From: an uncultured Planctomycetaceae bacterium
GTDB lineage: Bacteria; Planctomycetota; Planctomycetia; Planctomycetales; Planctomycetaceae
Reading direction: 5' to 3'
Length of the DNA stretch: 64,000 bases
Assembly (NCBI GenBank): GCA_903871805.1
Contig: CAIQIE010000001.1
Span: 21,710 to 85,709 of the forward strand
The notes below the pieces were generated by a model, which ran no database searches, was not told the DNA's origin, and saw only the letters and a program-made list of their open reading frames with translations. Position 1 is the stretch's first letter, and each line of letters opens with the position of its first letter. This document shows positions 25,892-36,400 of the stretch, in pieces. The position numbers were made by a program, and so were the translations under genes.

Positions 25892-27154
25892 CTACTTTTG
25901 TGCCGCGGGTTCGTCCAGACGGACCATGAGCCACTGCTGAGTCTGTCCATCAGCAAAATGTACCAGTGCTGGCGTCGAGTCCTGAGTCAGACTTGAGATT
26001 CCGACTTCCATAATTGGACGGGTTTGACCAGCAACGGTCCACGCACATCTTTGCGAAGTCTTGTCCGCCATGCCTTCGATCTTCTGCGTCTGGCCGGTCG
26101 CCGAGTTATTCAGGGTACCGCTAATGATTCCTTCTTTGCTGATGGCCAGTTGCAGAAACAGGGATGGGCTTGGGCCTGTTGACTGACCGTCCTGTGTCAA
26201 CGCAAAAACGCCCAGTGGCATCCACTCTGCGTCGGCTGGAGGCGCCTCCGGAGCACTGGCAGCAATCGCCTCAGCCTGCTGAGTGTACTCTTCGGCGGAT
26301 GCCACAGGCTGCTCGCCCTGATAGACGGTGTCGCCTTGATAATAGATGGAGTCACCGTAACCGTAGGATATCGGTTCGCTCCAGCCATATCCGACCCAGC
26401 CTGTAATTACGCCCCACGTAGCCCAGCGATAAGGACGCGTGATCCGCATGGCGCCCCAGCCTGGGTGGTCGGACCAGAAGTCCAGCCGCGGATGATTATC
26501 CTGAATCTGATTGCGAACTTCGTCCCGGCGCTGCACGCGATTGTCCTGCCACTGCTGGCGATTCTCGATCCGTTGCGGCTGATTGCCGGTGCGAGCACTA
26601 CGCAGGTCTGTGCGCCCGCCTGCCAGATCAGTCCGATTTTGTCCGCGTATCCCCACTCCTGGAGATACTCCAGCGATCGGACGCCCAGCTGCGCCACCCA
26701 TTCCAAGAAACTCGGCAGCCGCACTACCTGCCCCTGCATATCCCGGTCCGAGACTACCCGGCCGTACCCCTATTCCACCAGCAGACCCACTGGATGGTTT
26801 GAAGTCCATAAAGTTTCGTGCAGTGCCCTGATACGGACGATTGCCCGCGACAGCTCGATTCCCGGTCACTGGACGGCCTCCAGCTCCTTGCACACCAGCA
26901 CCAGGTCGAACACCTCCAGCCTCATGTCCCACACTACGTCCAACCCCCGGCGGAGTTGCTGATCGGGCCATTGAAGGAGATCGGCCCATCGACGGACTCG
27001 GTCTCATTCCCCCCATTCCGCCGCGGCCGCCCATGCCACCGCCGCCACGTCCTCCCCCTCCACCGCCGCCACGACCACCGCGAGCCCATGCTTCGCTGAC
27101 GGTCATTGATAGTGCAAGCAGGACAACCACAGCGATCCGTATCGTTATTTTCAT
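25892..27154 (-). CDS. Secreted Gly-rich protein of unknown function
   Basis: 420 residues. ATG 27154 has GAGGGAG 8 nt upstream and opens on a signal peptide ending near SEAWA. Then comes a Gly/Arg/Met-rich low-complexity region (about 24-160), a basic Gln/Arg-rich segment (about 165-215), a Trp/Tyr-rich stretch (GWGAMRITRPYRWATWG and following) and an acidic Ala/Glu/Pro linker. The last 110 residues look folded and contain ISKEGIISGTLNNSATGQTQKIEG, reminiscent of small beta-barrel repeats. No family is recognised. It is the second gene of a two-gene unit, 39 bp after the SnoaL-like gene. Confidence 0.7.
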   Translation of the reverse strand: MKITIRIAVVVLLALSMTVSEAWARGGRGGGGGGGRGGGGMGGRGGMGGMRPSPSMGRSPSMARSATPPGVGRSVGHEAGGVRPGAGVQGAGGRPVTGNRAVAGNRPYQGTARNFMDFKPSSGSAGGIGVRPGSLGPGYAGAGSAAAEFLGMGGAAGRPIAGVSPGVGIRGQNRTDLAGGRTDLRSARTGNQPQRIENRQQWQDNRVQRRDEVRNQIQDNHPRLDFWSDHPGWGAMRITRPYRWATWGVITGWVGYGWSEPISYGYGDSIYYQGDTVYQGEQPVASAEEYTQQAEAIAASAPEAPPADAEWMPLGVFALTQDGQSTGPSPSLFLQLAISKEGIISGTLNNSATGQTQKIEGMADKTSQRCAWTVAGQTRPIMEVGISSLTQDSTPALVHFADGQTQQWLMVRLDEPAAQK

Positions 27155-27193
27155 ATTTATACTCCCTCGAATTTTTGAGATGTGTACGTGCAC

Positions 27194-28090
27194 TCAGTCT
27201 TTAACGATCCGGACTTCAGCAATATCGGGCAACAGCTCGTCATCAACGGTGCGGCTGACCGACTGAATCATGCAGGTCTTCTCATCCACAAACCGAATAA
27301 TATTCACTGATGCGGACTTCTGGCCGTCAGGCAAAATACCGTTCTGCTGGATAAACCATTTGTCTTCTTTTTTCTTCCACGTAGCCTGACCGAAACCACC
27401 GTCTGAATCGAAGACCCATGAACGAATCTGTTTTGCCGCGGGATCCCAGCCGATGATCTGCATCCCGGACATATTGATTCTGTCGTTCACGTGGACCAGA
27501 AATGATCGGACCAAAAAGTTATTATTTCGTGTCCAGTTGCATTCCGTTACCACCGTCGCCTTATCATCCTGATCGACCCAGCGCCCCACCATCCACTCCA
27601 GTTCCCTGAGTTGCTCATAATTTGAGGTTACAACGGGAACGACTTCCTCAGTGACACGATCCAGCAGCCACTGCCCGTCACGCTTCACATAGACTGCCGA
27701 ATACTGTGACTCTTCCGATGTCTTATCTGGACGAATCACCCTGGCAATTCCCTGCTCAACAGCTACATTGGGTGACACGAACCCGATGGAAAGAGTTGTT
27801 GATTCCAGCTGGACACCCTTTGCTTCTGCGAAGATGGAAGCAAACTGACCCTCGATTGCCTCGCGTCCAACGACCTCCTCATCCGTGAGCGGATTTGTAT
27901 AAACCGCCTCCTGTGCCCACATCGCCGCCAGCGACTTTGCATCCGCCTTGTTGAACGCAGCAACATAGGCATCTATAGCCTTGCGAATCGCCACCTCATC
28001 GGCCGCCTCGCGATCTTCATCAGCACCGGCGACCGAAGCAAGACTCGCGGCCATAAATACGGCAATCGATATCACTCGACGACAAAGCAT
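27194..28090 (-). CDS. Secreted SnoaL/DUF4440-like protein
   Basis: 298 residues from ATG 28090, which has GGAG about 9 nt upstream and starts a signal peptide ending near SVAGA. Residues about 30-155 match the NTF2-like SnoaL/DUF4440 fold, with AIRKAIDAYVAAFNKADAKSLAAMWAQEAVYTNP at the N-terminus of the domain. The C-terminal 140 residues (about 160-298) form a separate beta-rich domain with WMVGRWVDQDD and QIIGWDPAAKQIRSWVFDSDGGFG, as seen in exported proteins of planctomycetes and related phyla. No catalytic residues are obvious. It is cotranscribed with the Gly-rich protein gene downstream. Confidence 0.78.
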   Translation of the reverse strand: MLCRRVISIAVFMAASLASVAGADEDREAADEVAIRKAIDAYVAAFNKADAKSLAAMWAQEAVYTNPLTDEEVVGREAIEGQFASIFAEAKGVQLESTTLSIGFVSPNVAVEQGIARVIRPDKTSEESQYSAVYVKRDGQWLLDRVTEEVVPVVTSNYEQLRELEWMVGRWVDQDDKATVVTECNWTRNNNFLVRSFLVHVNDRINMSGMQIIGWDPAAKQIRSWVFDSDGGFGQATWKKKEDKWFIQQNGILPDGQKSASVNIIRFVDEKTCMIQSVSRTVDDELLPDIAEVRIVKD

Positions 28091-29526
28091 AGCCTGATCT
28101 CCTGTTTGGCGGTCCAAAACTTCGGTTGTATGAATCCGATTCATTTTCCTGCTCAATCGCCCGAAGGCAATGGCGGCGTTCACGGCATAGTGCTCCCCGG
28201 TATTTGCTCGTCACCATCTCCCAGGCAAGAGGCATCATTAAAGGGTTATAACCTCTTGAATGTCGATCCTGAGTTCGTTCATGCAGAATTCGTTGAGTCC
28301 CGGACTGCGTCTACTTACCCCCAAAATATCAGCTTCGACAAGCAGGAAAACGACCTGTGGGAGAACAACCACTGGGGACACAGCGACAATCTCTGCGTGC
28401 CGATTCTCTGGCTGAATTCAGTTGCGTGGTTTCCTCATGCGTTGGTCTCCCGTTGTTATTGCGGTTCGTTCATCCCGCGTTGGCGGGATTCCGACGCCAC
28501 GAACGAGGTCCACGCTTGCATGGGTGTCGGACCCCCTTGAGTTTTTCGGGAACATTGCAAGCTGATAGAAACCTCAGGAATTCTCACACCTCTGTTTCTG
28601 TTACCAGCCGCACAGAGAATCCGGCGAAAACATATCCCTTCGAGTCGTCCGGTTGATGACCGAAGTCTCTGCTATGGAATCAATGGGAAATTAGGGGGAA
28701 TGTTTCTTCTGAGGCACGTTAAATCAAGAGTTGAAAGTGCCTAATCGTTGCCCTTGCCCCTATCAGACCTCGCGAGTGTGCAACCGTGGCTGTTGCGAAA
28801 AGTGAACGTTTGATCTGAGAGGCTCCCGGCTCCATTGCTTCACAGAATAGTCGCATCATTAATGATATCCCAGGTCTGCCGGGTGCAATCCAACTCTCCA
28901 GAATAAAGCCGTGGGGAAGTGTCGCCAGATTGGGGGAATTGTGTGTGTCCCCGAGTTCGATTCCGAGTTCGATTCACATCCCCGGGAGCGATTCAAAAGA
29001 TGCGATTTTGCATCACGCGATCTGGTGTTAAAGCACGGTCGGTAACCTTTCACCGATTCCTGGCCGACGGCCAGAAGTTTTGGCTCATGCCGGCCTTTAA
29101 AGTAAGGTCACCACCGCTTTGCGGATGAACAAGGCGGAGTCCAGCCCCATGATCCATTGGAAGGAGTGATCCTTGCCCGCATTCAATGACAAGACCGCCG
29201 CCAGTGGAAGTCGGACACTGGAATCGTGATGGTCTGGGGATCTGGCGGCCACTGAGTTGAAAGGAGCCTGGTTTTTCTCCGGGCTGCACAATTGGGCCTC
29301 AGGCAATCGACAGCCGGAGGCCACGAGCAACCGGCAGGAGTTGTCCGTGTTGTCGCGGCGGAGTTCAGCCGCAGGCCGCGAACCCAGGCTCTACAAATTT
29401 CTGCAGTTGCGCTGCAGGCGTGAACGGGAACGGGAAGAACCATTCGAGGCGGGTTCCCGCACGTGCGGGAACCCGTCGGCGAGTCGGGGCTGTAACGCAG
29501 GCGCGATGCGCGTCCTGCATTTTTTA
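28091..29526. other. 1.4-kb stretch without a convincing gene
   Basis: The longest frames (144 residues plus, 115 residues minus) have no family signature, skewed composition and no ribosome binding site. Visible structures are a GC hairpin around CATCCCGCGTTGGCGGGAT (about 28469-28487), a direct repeat of CGAGTTCGATTC (about 28965-28985), CTGGCC-GAC-GGCCAG (29060-29074) and a 26-bp palindrome at 29450-29475. The region looks like accumulated repeats or decayed mobile DNA. Confidence 0.5.
29450..29475. repeat. 26-bp perfect palindrome
   Basis: CGGGTTCCCGC, then ACGT, then GCGGGAACCCG: the two 11-bp arms are perfectly complementary and the centre ACGT is itself self-complementary. It lies about 50 bp beyond the 3' end of the minus-strand SDR gene, so a terminator role is possible, though there is no T-run. 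The CCCGC/GCGGG core recalls the repeats at 7326 and 47179. Confidence 0.65.
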
Positions 29527-30339
29527 TCACGCCGGCCAGATTTGCGAGCCACCGTCGACGCGAAGGACCTGTCCGGTGACGAATGCGCCGAGGGGACCTG
29601 CGAAGAATTCCACCACGCGAGTGACTTCATCGACCTGGCCGACGCGGTCGAGTGTTCCATCGGTGACCAGGCGGGAGTCTTCCACCTTTCGGGTACCGAG
29701 AAAACGTCCGGTGCGGGTGTCGCCCGGAGCCAGCGTGTTCACATTGATATTGAAGCTTCGCAGTTGTTCGGCGAGGCATCGGGTGTATTCGACGACGCCA
29801 GCTTTGGCCGTGGCATAGATGGAACTGTTGGGAATGCCGCGGAAGGCCGAGATGGAACTAAGGGTGAGGATGCGTCCCGACTTGCGGGGCATCATGATTT
29901 TTGCGGTTTCCTGGCAGACCAGGATGGTGCTGAGGAGATTGCGATCGAGCACCGCGCGGACGTCTTCCAGTTTGATGCCGACGCAGTCGTTGGGATTGGG
30001 TTTCCCGCCAGCCGCTGCGATGTCACCGCCGGCATTGTGAACGAGGATATCGATGGGACCCAGTTGAGCACAGACTTCCGCAACGACTCGTTGTACATGT
30101 TCGGCATTTGTCAGATCGCCGAGTACGCGGCAGGTTTGGGTGCCATAGGTGGATGCGATGTCAGCAGCGGTTTGTGTCAGGGTGGTGCCTTCGCCGTATT
30201 CGGCGGGGCCATTTTCCCGCATCCCATGAATGCCGACTTTACACCCCAGCGCTGCCAGATGTTCCGCAAAACCTCGCCCAAGTCCACGTCCGGCACCTGT
30301 TACCAGAGCCACTTTGCCTTCCAGCAATCGTGCTGACAT
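29527..30339 (-). CDS. Short-chain dehydrogenase/reductase (FabG-like)
   Basis: 270 residues, cytoplasmic NAD(P)-dependent oxidoreductase. The cofactor loop is TGAGRGLG (about 14-21). The structural motif is HNAGG. The catalytic set is Ser in LSSISAF with Tyr and Lys in YATAK. The C-terminus GQVLRVDGGSQIW is typical of classical SDRs. The substrate is not evident: 3-oxoacyl-ACP and many sugars or alcohols are possible. The chosen ATG at 30339 has AGGAG about 9 nt upstream. It stands alone. Confidence 0.87.
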   Translation of the reverse strand: MSARLLEGKVALVTGAGRGLGRGFAEHLAALGCKVGIHGMRENGPAEYGEGTTLTQTAADIASTYGTQTCRVLGDLTNAEHVQRVVAEVCAQLGPIDILVHNAGGDIAAAGGKPNPNDCVGIKLEDVRAVLDRNLLSTILVCQETAKIMMPRKSGRILTLSSISAFRGIPNSSIYATAKAGVVEYTRCLAEQLRSFNINVNTLAPGDTRTGRFLGTRKVEDSRLVTDGTLDRVGQVDEVTRVVEFFAGPLGAFVTGQVLRVDGGSQIWPA

Positions 30340-30991
30340 TCTGAGTACTCCTGATAAAATCTGAAAATCTGCATCCGTATTCTGCAAACGCACAGTTTGT
30401 TGCAGGCAAGGACGGCTCTCACCGTTCCGACCTTCGACAGATCCGCCATGGTGGTTAGACGGCCTGAGAAATCCGGATAGCTGAATAAAAGGTATAGAGA
30501 GTTTTCGCGCCGCGCTTCAGACAGGGTGTCTGCACAGACTTGTTGCACGGCATGCGGAACAATTGGCAAAAGAGTGTAGGGGAAACGTGTGTCGGCCGTC
30601 AGGATAGCGGGGAGGAATCTTTGGAGTTCGGAAACAGAAAATCGGAGTGACGGGGAAAGGGTATGTCGGTACCCAGGAGGACGATTGCGGAAAGATTGGC
30701 GAGAAACGCCAATTTTTCGTGGGAATTGTGCGGGAAATTCCTGCCCCAGTTCCGCGAACTTGCACAGATCCCAGGAAACCGCGGGCAAACCGATGTTTCG
30801 TAGCGTGGCTTCTTTTAGAATTCTGACCAGAGCCAGGCAGACCAGACCTCCAGCGGCCGAGGAAGTGGCTGGGGCATCGGCGATGTTTGGGGTACTGATC
30901 TGCTGCAGAGACAGATCATAGCGGGGTATGCGGTTCGTCGACTTTGTTGATCGTTTTCAGCATCATTAACAGGAATGTTTGCGAGTATCTC
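30340..30991. other. Gene-free divergent intergenic region
   Basis: 652 bp between the SDR gene and folE. A 162-residue minus frame crosses it, but it continues the SDR leader in another frame and has no family signature. It probably contains the promoters of both genes. No riboswitch or strong hairpin was recognised. Confidence 0.4.
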
Positions 30992-31606
30992 ATGACCGAC
31001 ATGAATTCGATTCTGGCGGGTGGAGCTGTACCTCCGGAATTCCGGACGGTTGATCAGCTTCGGATTCAGCGTGCGGTGCGTGAAATCCTGCTGGCCGTGG
31101 GTGAAGACCCTGACCGGGATGGATTGCAGGAGACACCAGCCCGTGTCGGCCGCATGTATGCAGAGATCTTTGGTGGTCTGCATGTGGATCCGGGTCGTCA
31201 TTTGCAGAAAGTCTTTGAAGAGCAGTATGACGAGTTGGTGCTGGTGCGGGACATTTCGTTTAACAGTATGTGTGAGCACCATTTGCTGCCGTTTATTGGC
31301 AAAGCGCATATTGGGTACATTCCCCGAGGCAAAGTCACCGGGCTCAGCAAACTGGCCCGCGTTGTGGATGAAGTGGCCAGGCGTCCGCAGGTGCAGGAAC
31401 GTATGACTCACAGCATCGCCGATCTGATTGAAACTGAGCTATCGGCCCTGGGCGTCATTGTGGTGATTGAAGCGGAGCACACCTGCATGACAATTCGCGG
31501 CGTCAAAAAACCCGGGGCACTGACAGTGACCAGCGCGGTTCGTGGGCAGTTGCGTAATAACCTCGCAAGCCGTGCCGAGGCCATGGCGCTGATAAACGGT
31601 AAGTAG
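30992..31606 (+). CDS. folE: GTP cyclohydrolase I
   Basis: 204 residues, cytoplasmic. It converts GTP to 7,8-dihydroneopterin triphosphate, the first step of folate (and queuosine-type) pterin synthesis. Zinc ligands are Cys94 and His97 in MCEHHLLPF and Cys165 in [11 protein letters not shown]. The active-site stretch [23 protein letters not shown] and the [12 protein letters not shown] motif are intact. The frame extends upstream to 30944, but ATG 30992 gives the usual length; 31001 is a further option. The next gene begins 4 bp after the stop. Confidence 0.93.
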   Translation: MTDMNSILAGGAVPPEFRTVDQLRIQRAVREILLAVGEDPDRDGLQETPARVGRMYAEIFGGLHVDPGRHLQKVFEEQYDELVLVRDISFNSMCEHHLLPFIGKAHIGYIPRGKVTGLSKLARVVDEVARRPQVQERMTHSIADLIETELSALGVIVVIEAEHTCMTIRGVKKPGALTVTSAVRGQLRNNLASRAEAMALINGK

Positions 31607-31610
31607 TCAA

Positions 31611-32432
31611 ATGGTTGCCTTATTCGTCATGAAGCTTCTGGCAGGAATCACACTGATGTGGCTGGTGATGCCGCGTCGTGATGTGGCTGACGGTTTCTTC
31701 AGGATTCAGATGCTGGTTGCTCTGGGATTAAGTGTGCTGCTGGTGCTGTTGTTCCAGTCATCTGCGTTCAGAACAGGGGCTGCTTCTGCCGTGCGGGACC
31801 TGACAGGTGCGGCTGCCAGCGACCTGGAATTCCAGAACGCAACAAAGGCTGTCGCATGGCTGCAGAAGCTGGCGTTTGCCGCGGCGGTTACGGCCTATCC
31901 TGGCCATATTTTCTGGAAGCTTGGACGCCGTGGCCCCGGGACATTGTGCATCTGGCTCCTTGGTCTTTTCAGCCTTGGGGCACTGCTATTTCAATCTTCG
32001 CAGGTAATGCGAAAAGTACCGGTGTGGCATCAGATGCTGGCCGACATCTCTTCTGCGGCAGTGCTGGGCGCGACGCTGACCGGCATGCTGCTGGGGCATT
32101 GGTATTTGACGACTCCGACAATGTCGCTGCGTCCCCTGAAGTGGTTTTGTCCTGTGTTGGGGATTGCTGCGGTCGCTCGTTGTCTGGTTACGTGTCTGAG
32201 TCTGTCTGTCGCGGGCTGGGAATCGGTGGATCTTGTAAGAGGTCTCTGGCTGGGGCTTCGCCTTTTTGGGGGAATACTTGTTCCTGCGGCGACGGCGATT
32301 CTGGTCCACCGGATTCTACTGTATCGAAATACTCAGTCGGCAACGGGCGTTCTTTTTGCGGCACTCATACTGGTGTTCATGGGCGAAATGGCGGCCTCGC
32401 TGCTGGAACAGGATCTGGCTGTGCCTTTTTAG
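31611..32432 (+). CDS. Polytopic membrane protein coupled to folE
   Basis: 273 residues with about eight hydrophobic helices spread over the whole length, no signal peptide and short loops. Notable conserved-looking residues are LLGHWYLTTP, near the middle, with a His-Trp pair in or at a membrane helix. No transporter family signature is recognised. The ATG lies 4 bp after the folE stop, so the two are almost certainly cotranscribed. A link to pterin or folate metabolism is possible but rests on position alone. Confidence 0.65.
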   Translation: MVALFVMKLLAGITLMWLVMPRRDVADGFFRIQMLVALGLSVLLVLLFQSSAFRTGAASAVRDLTGAAASDLEFQNATKAVAWLQKLAFAAAVTAYPGHIFWKLGRRGPGTLCIWLLGLFSLGALLFQSSQVMRKVPVWHQMLADISSAAVLGATLTGMLLGHWYLTTPTMSLRPLKWFCPVLGIAAVARCLVTCLSLSVAGWESVDLVRGLWLGLRLFGGILVPAATAILVHRILLYRNTQSATGVLFAALILVFMGEMAASLLEQDLAVPF

Positions 32433-32827
32433 GGGTTGGCCTGTGTTGTCAGCAGAATTTCCGATTCTGGACAAACAGACCGGGTGTGAAAGGTCCCAGG
32501 CTGGCGATCTGGTGGTGTTTTCGGCACGCCTTGCAGGACAGCGGTTTTCGATTTGAACAGCGATACCTCCGATTTTACTGGTGAAACCCCGAACTTCTCA
32601 CCCGCATCTCCCTTTTTTTTCAGACAAAGACTCTGGAAAAATCTTTGCAACGGGGACCTGCGGGATTACGGACAATCACTGTCTGTGGTTAGACTGAGTG
32701 ACACGGGGGCATTAGGTCTCGGTCGGGTTTTTTGTGGCCTCTGTCGGGATGCCATATCGGGGCAGCAATCCCAACAGCCCGGTCCTGTGTAAGAAATGGC
32801 GTCAAGAATCTGAAAGAGTGAAACACC
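32433..32827. other. Gene-free interval
   Basis: 395 bp between two plus-strand genes. A T-run followed by CAGACAAAGACTCTGG (about 32614-32635) is the only conspicuous feature. No frame is convincing. It probably holds the promoter of the zinc-ribbon membrane protein gene. Confidence 0.4.
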
Positions 32828-33298
32828 ATGGCTGGCCATATCATCTTTCAGTGTCCAGCGTGTCAGACGCGTCAGGTTAGTTCACCTCAACCGCCAGATG
32901 CGGCAGTCAGATGCAGTGGCTGTCAGTGGACGCGTGACGAAGGCATTGCGGACTACTCTGAAGGCTATCTGAATCGCTGTAGAATCTGTGGCTGTCAGGA
33001 CCTTTGGCGACAGAAAGATTTTCCACCGGCCCTTGGGTTGGTAATTGTGGCCACCGCAGCCACCATTAGTTGTGTGGCCTGGGCATATTACAGGCCCGTT
33101 CTGGCGATTGGCTCCCTGATGGCAGCGGCGCTGATTGACATGGTGCTTTATACATTCATGGGAGACATGCTTGTGTGCTATCGCTGTGCCGCGAGGCACA
33201 GGAAGTCTGCCATGGATGAGCGGCATCCGCGTTATGATCTGGAGACGGCAGAGCGATATCGGCAGCAGGAACTGCGGAAGCGGCAGGCAGGGGTTTGA
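32828..33298 (+). CDS. Small membrane protein with zinc-ribbon cysteines
   Basis: 156 residues. The N-terminal part has Cys pairs CPAC (9-12), CSGC (29-32) and CRICGC (51-56), which suggest one or two zinc ribbons. Two hydrophobic helices follow at about 70-86 and 91-112. A CYRC motif after the helices (about 119-122) may complete a metal site. The tail is Arg/Gln-rich and soluble. The function is unknown. ATG at 32828 begins MAGHIIFQCPACQ. Confidence 0.68.
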   Translation: MAGHIIFQCPACQTRQVSSPQPPDAAVRCSGCQWTRDEGIADYSEGYLNRCRICGCQDLWRQKDFPPALGLVIVATAATISCVAWAYYRPVLAIGSLMAAALIDMVLYTFMGDMLVCYRCAARHRKSAMDERHPRYDLETAERYRQQELRKRQAGV

Positions 33299-33469
33299 CT
33301 TCGGTGAGCCTGCGTGCTCTGTGTCAGGTGGGATGTTAAGAAGGCGGGAAGTTCTGATCGGAACGACTGACTGATAGAATTGAGGAGGGCGCCATCTTCA
33401 GCGGGGAAGTTTAAGGAGAGCTGCGGTCCCTGAAACGGGAACAGCAAGAACCTCGATCAATCAGGAACG

Positions 33470-36400
33470 GTGTTTGTGGAAGAGCTGCGACGAAGAATTT
33501 CAGAAGATCTGACCGATGCGATCCAGGGAGAAATCCGTGTGGATCGCACTGCGGTGGCTCTGTATTCCTCGGACGCCAGCCTGTATGAAATTGAACCGGT
33601 GGCCGTGGCCTATCCGCGATGCAGTTCTGATGTGGAAAAGCTGGCTGCGTATTCGGTGGAGCAAAGTATTCCGTTGATTGCTCGCGGCTCGGGTTCTGGC
33701 CTTGCCGGGGGGGCGATCGGACGGGGTATCGTGATCGATTTTTCCCGCCACATGAATCAGGTGCTTTCGATTTCCGGGGATCGTGTGCGGGTTCAGCCGG
33801 GCGTGATTCGGGAGCAGTTAAATCGCCGCCTTCGAAGCGAGGGCCGGTACTTTGCCCCGGATCCATCCAACAGCCGGATCACCACGATAGGTGGAATGCT
33901 GGGCGTTGATGCAGCGGGGGCGCATGCCGTGCGTATCGGTTCCACGCGAGATCACGTGCACAGTCTGGAATGTGTGTTGTCCGGTGGTCAGCGTTTCGAA
34001 GTGGGGCAGGAGTCATCTGAAGGCGCCCGAGTCGTCCGCCCGGGGGATGCCGACGGTGGTCTTTTGGCAAATTATGACGACCTGCCACTGACAACACAGA
34101 CGGCGGCCACGCGTCGGGCTGAGATTATTGAACAGCTGGGCAACCTGCTTCATGCTCAGGAAGCACTCATTCGAAAGCATCAGCCACCGTTGCTTCGCAA
34201 TTGTTCGGGATACATGCTACGCAGTATTCTTCAGGATGGCTGTCTGAATCTGCCCCGCATGCTGGTGGGTTCTGAAGGTACGCTGGCTTTGTTCACGGAA
34301 GCCACCCTGTTTACGATGCCGTTACCTGAACACAGGTCTGTCGCCTTGCTGATGTTTGGGTCCCTGGAGCAGGCTGTGCAGGCGACTCAGGTGATTCTTC
34401 CTATGGATCCCAGTGCCTGCGACCTGCTTGACCGCCGCCTGCTGAGTCTTGGCCGGGGGGCAGATATTCGATTCCGGGACATGATTCTTCCGGAAGCGGA
34501 AGCCGGGCTGATTGTGGAATTCACCAGTGGCAGTGCCGTGGAAGTCCGCCAGCGTATAGATGATATGCAGAGACTTGTTCGGGAGAGCGGGATCGACTTT
34601 CGTCTGACTCGTATCGCCATGACCTTTGAAGAGGTGGAATTGCTCTGGTCGCTGCCATCACGGGTGGTTGCCCTTTTGGCTGGACTGAAAGGTGACTCGA
34701 GGCCATTGCCATTTGTCGAAGACATTGCGGTACCTCCGGACAGACTTGCGGAGTTTCTGATCTCTGCACAGAAGATCTTTCAGAAACATGAAGTCACCGC
34801 GACACTGTATTCCCATGCGGCCTCGGGACAGCTGCATTTTCGCCCGATACTGCCTGTGCCCAGTCGCAGCGAAGGTTCTCGACTGGAAGAGATTGCCAGA
34901 GATCTTTATCGGCAGGTGATTCAGGTGGGTGGTACGATCAGCGGCGAGCACGGCGATGGACTGTCTCGAACGTCCTTCATTCGCACGCAGTATGGTCCGT
35001 TATACCGGGTCTTTCAGCAGGTGAAGGAAATCTTTGATCCACTCAAGCTGCTCAACCCGGACAAGATCGTCAGCAACGATCCGCAACTGACCGTGCGTCA
35101 TCTGCGTGAGACGCGGCCGGTCTCAAGACTGCAGGAATCCACGTCGGTACCTTTGCTTCCCATAATGCAGCTTCAGTGGACGGCAGCCGAGGCTGCTGAG
35201 GCAGCTGTTCGCTGCAACGGATGCGGTTCATGTCGAGTCAATGAGCTGCCGGAGAGAATGTGTCCATTTGTGGAGGAGGGTAACAACGAGGAGATCAGTC
35301 CGCGGGCCAAGGCAACCCTGCTGCGAAGAGCACTTTGTGCTGATTCTCCGGTGGATCTGTTGCAGAGTGAATCTGTGCGCACGGTGATCGAGAGCTGTTT
35401 CAACTGCAAACAGTGCCAACTGGATTGTCCATCGGAAGTTGACATTCCGCACATTGTCCTTGAAGCCCGGGCTCAGTTCGTACGTGCCCATGGCCTGACG
35501 CGAACCAGCTGGCTGATGTCGCGCGTGCATACGTATGCACGAGTGGCATCAAGGTTTGCTTTCCTTTTGAACCCGTTGCTGCGGAATGTTCTTTTCAGAC
35601 GTTCCCTGGAGAAATTTATCGGACTGGCGGCCGGACGCAGATTGCCAGGCTACGCCGGGACACCGTTTCTGGAATCTCAGCGAGTCCGAAGGATTGATAA
35701 CACCGGGACGCCAGGCAGTCCCCGGCCAACGGTGGTGTATTTTGTGGACTACTTTGCCAACCACCACGACCCGGAACTGGCAGAAGCCTTTGTGCGTGTG
35801 CTGGAACATAATGGATTTCGAGTCTTTATTCCCAGGGGACAGACCGTTTCGGGGATGAGCATGGTTTCGGTAGCTGACGTCGTGGCTGCGTCTGATGTTG
35901 CTGAGCAGAACCTGCGGGAACTTGCCGAGCCAGCGCGGGAGGGCTACCCGATTCTGTGTACAGAACCATCTGCAACCCTTTGCCTGACGCGCGAATACCC
36001 ATTGCTGCTGGCGACCGAAGACGCAAAAATCGTCGCGCAGCAGACGCAGGATGCGGGCAGATTTCTGCTGGACCTGCACCGCCGCGGAAAACTGAAGAAA
36101 GACTTTGCTCCACTCAAACTTCGCCTGGCATGGCACACCCCCTGTCACATTCGGGCAATTCACCGTGAAGCTGCAATGCCGGAGCTTCTGCGACTGATTC
36201 CGGGGGTCGAGATTGTGCCTGTGGAAAAAGGATGCACAGGAATGGCCGGCACCTTTGGGGCAGCGGCTGAACATTTTCAGAAATCGCTGCAGATCGGGGC
36301 TGAGTTGATCCAGACCATGCAGACTGTGGACGCCGTAGCTGGTGTCACCGACTGCAGCAGTTGTCGCATGCAGATGGAACAGGCCGCAGCCATCCCGACC

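Noticed and set aside
28106..28540. 144-residue plus frame upstream of the SnoaL-like gene
   Set aside because: No ribosome binding site, no similarity to any family I know, and it crosses a GC palindrome.
28965..28985. GAGTTCGATTCC resembling a tRNA T-arm
   Set aside because: The sequence is part of a direct repeat and no acceptor stem, D-arm or anticodon arm could be folded around it.
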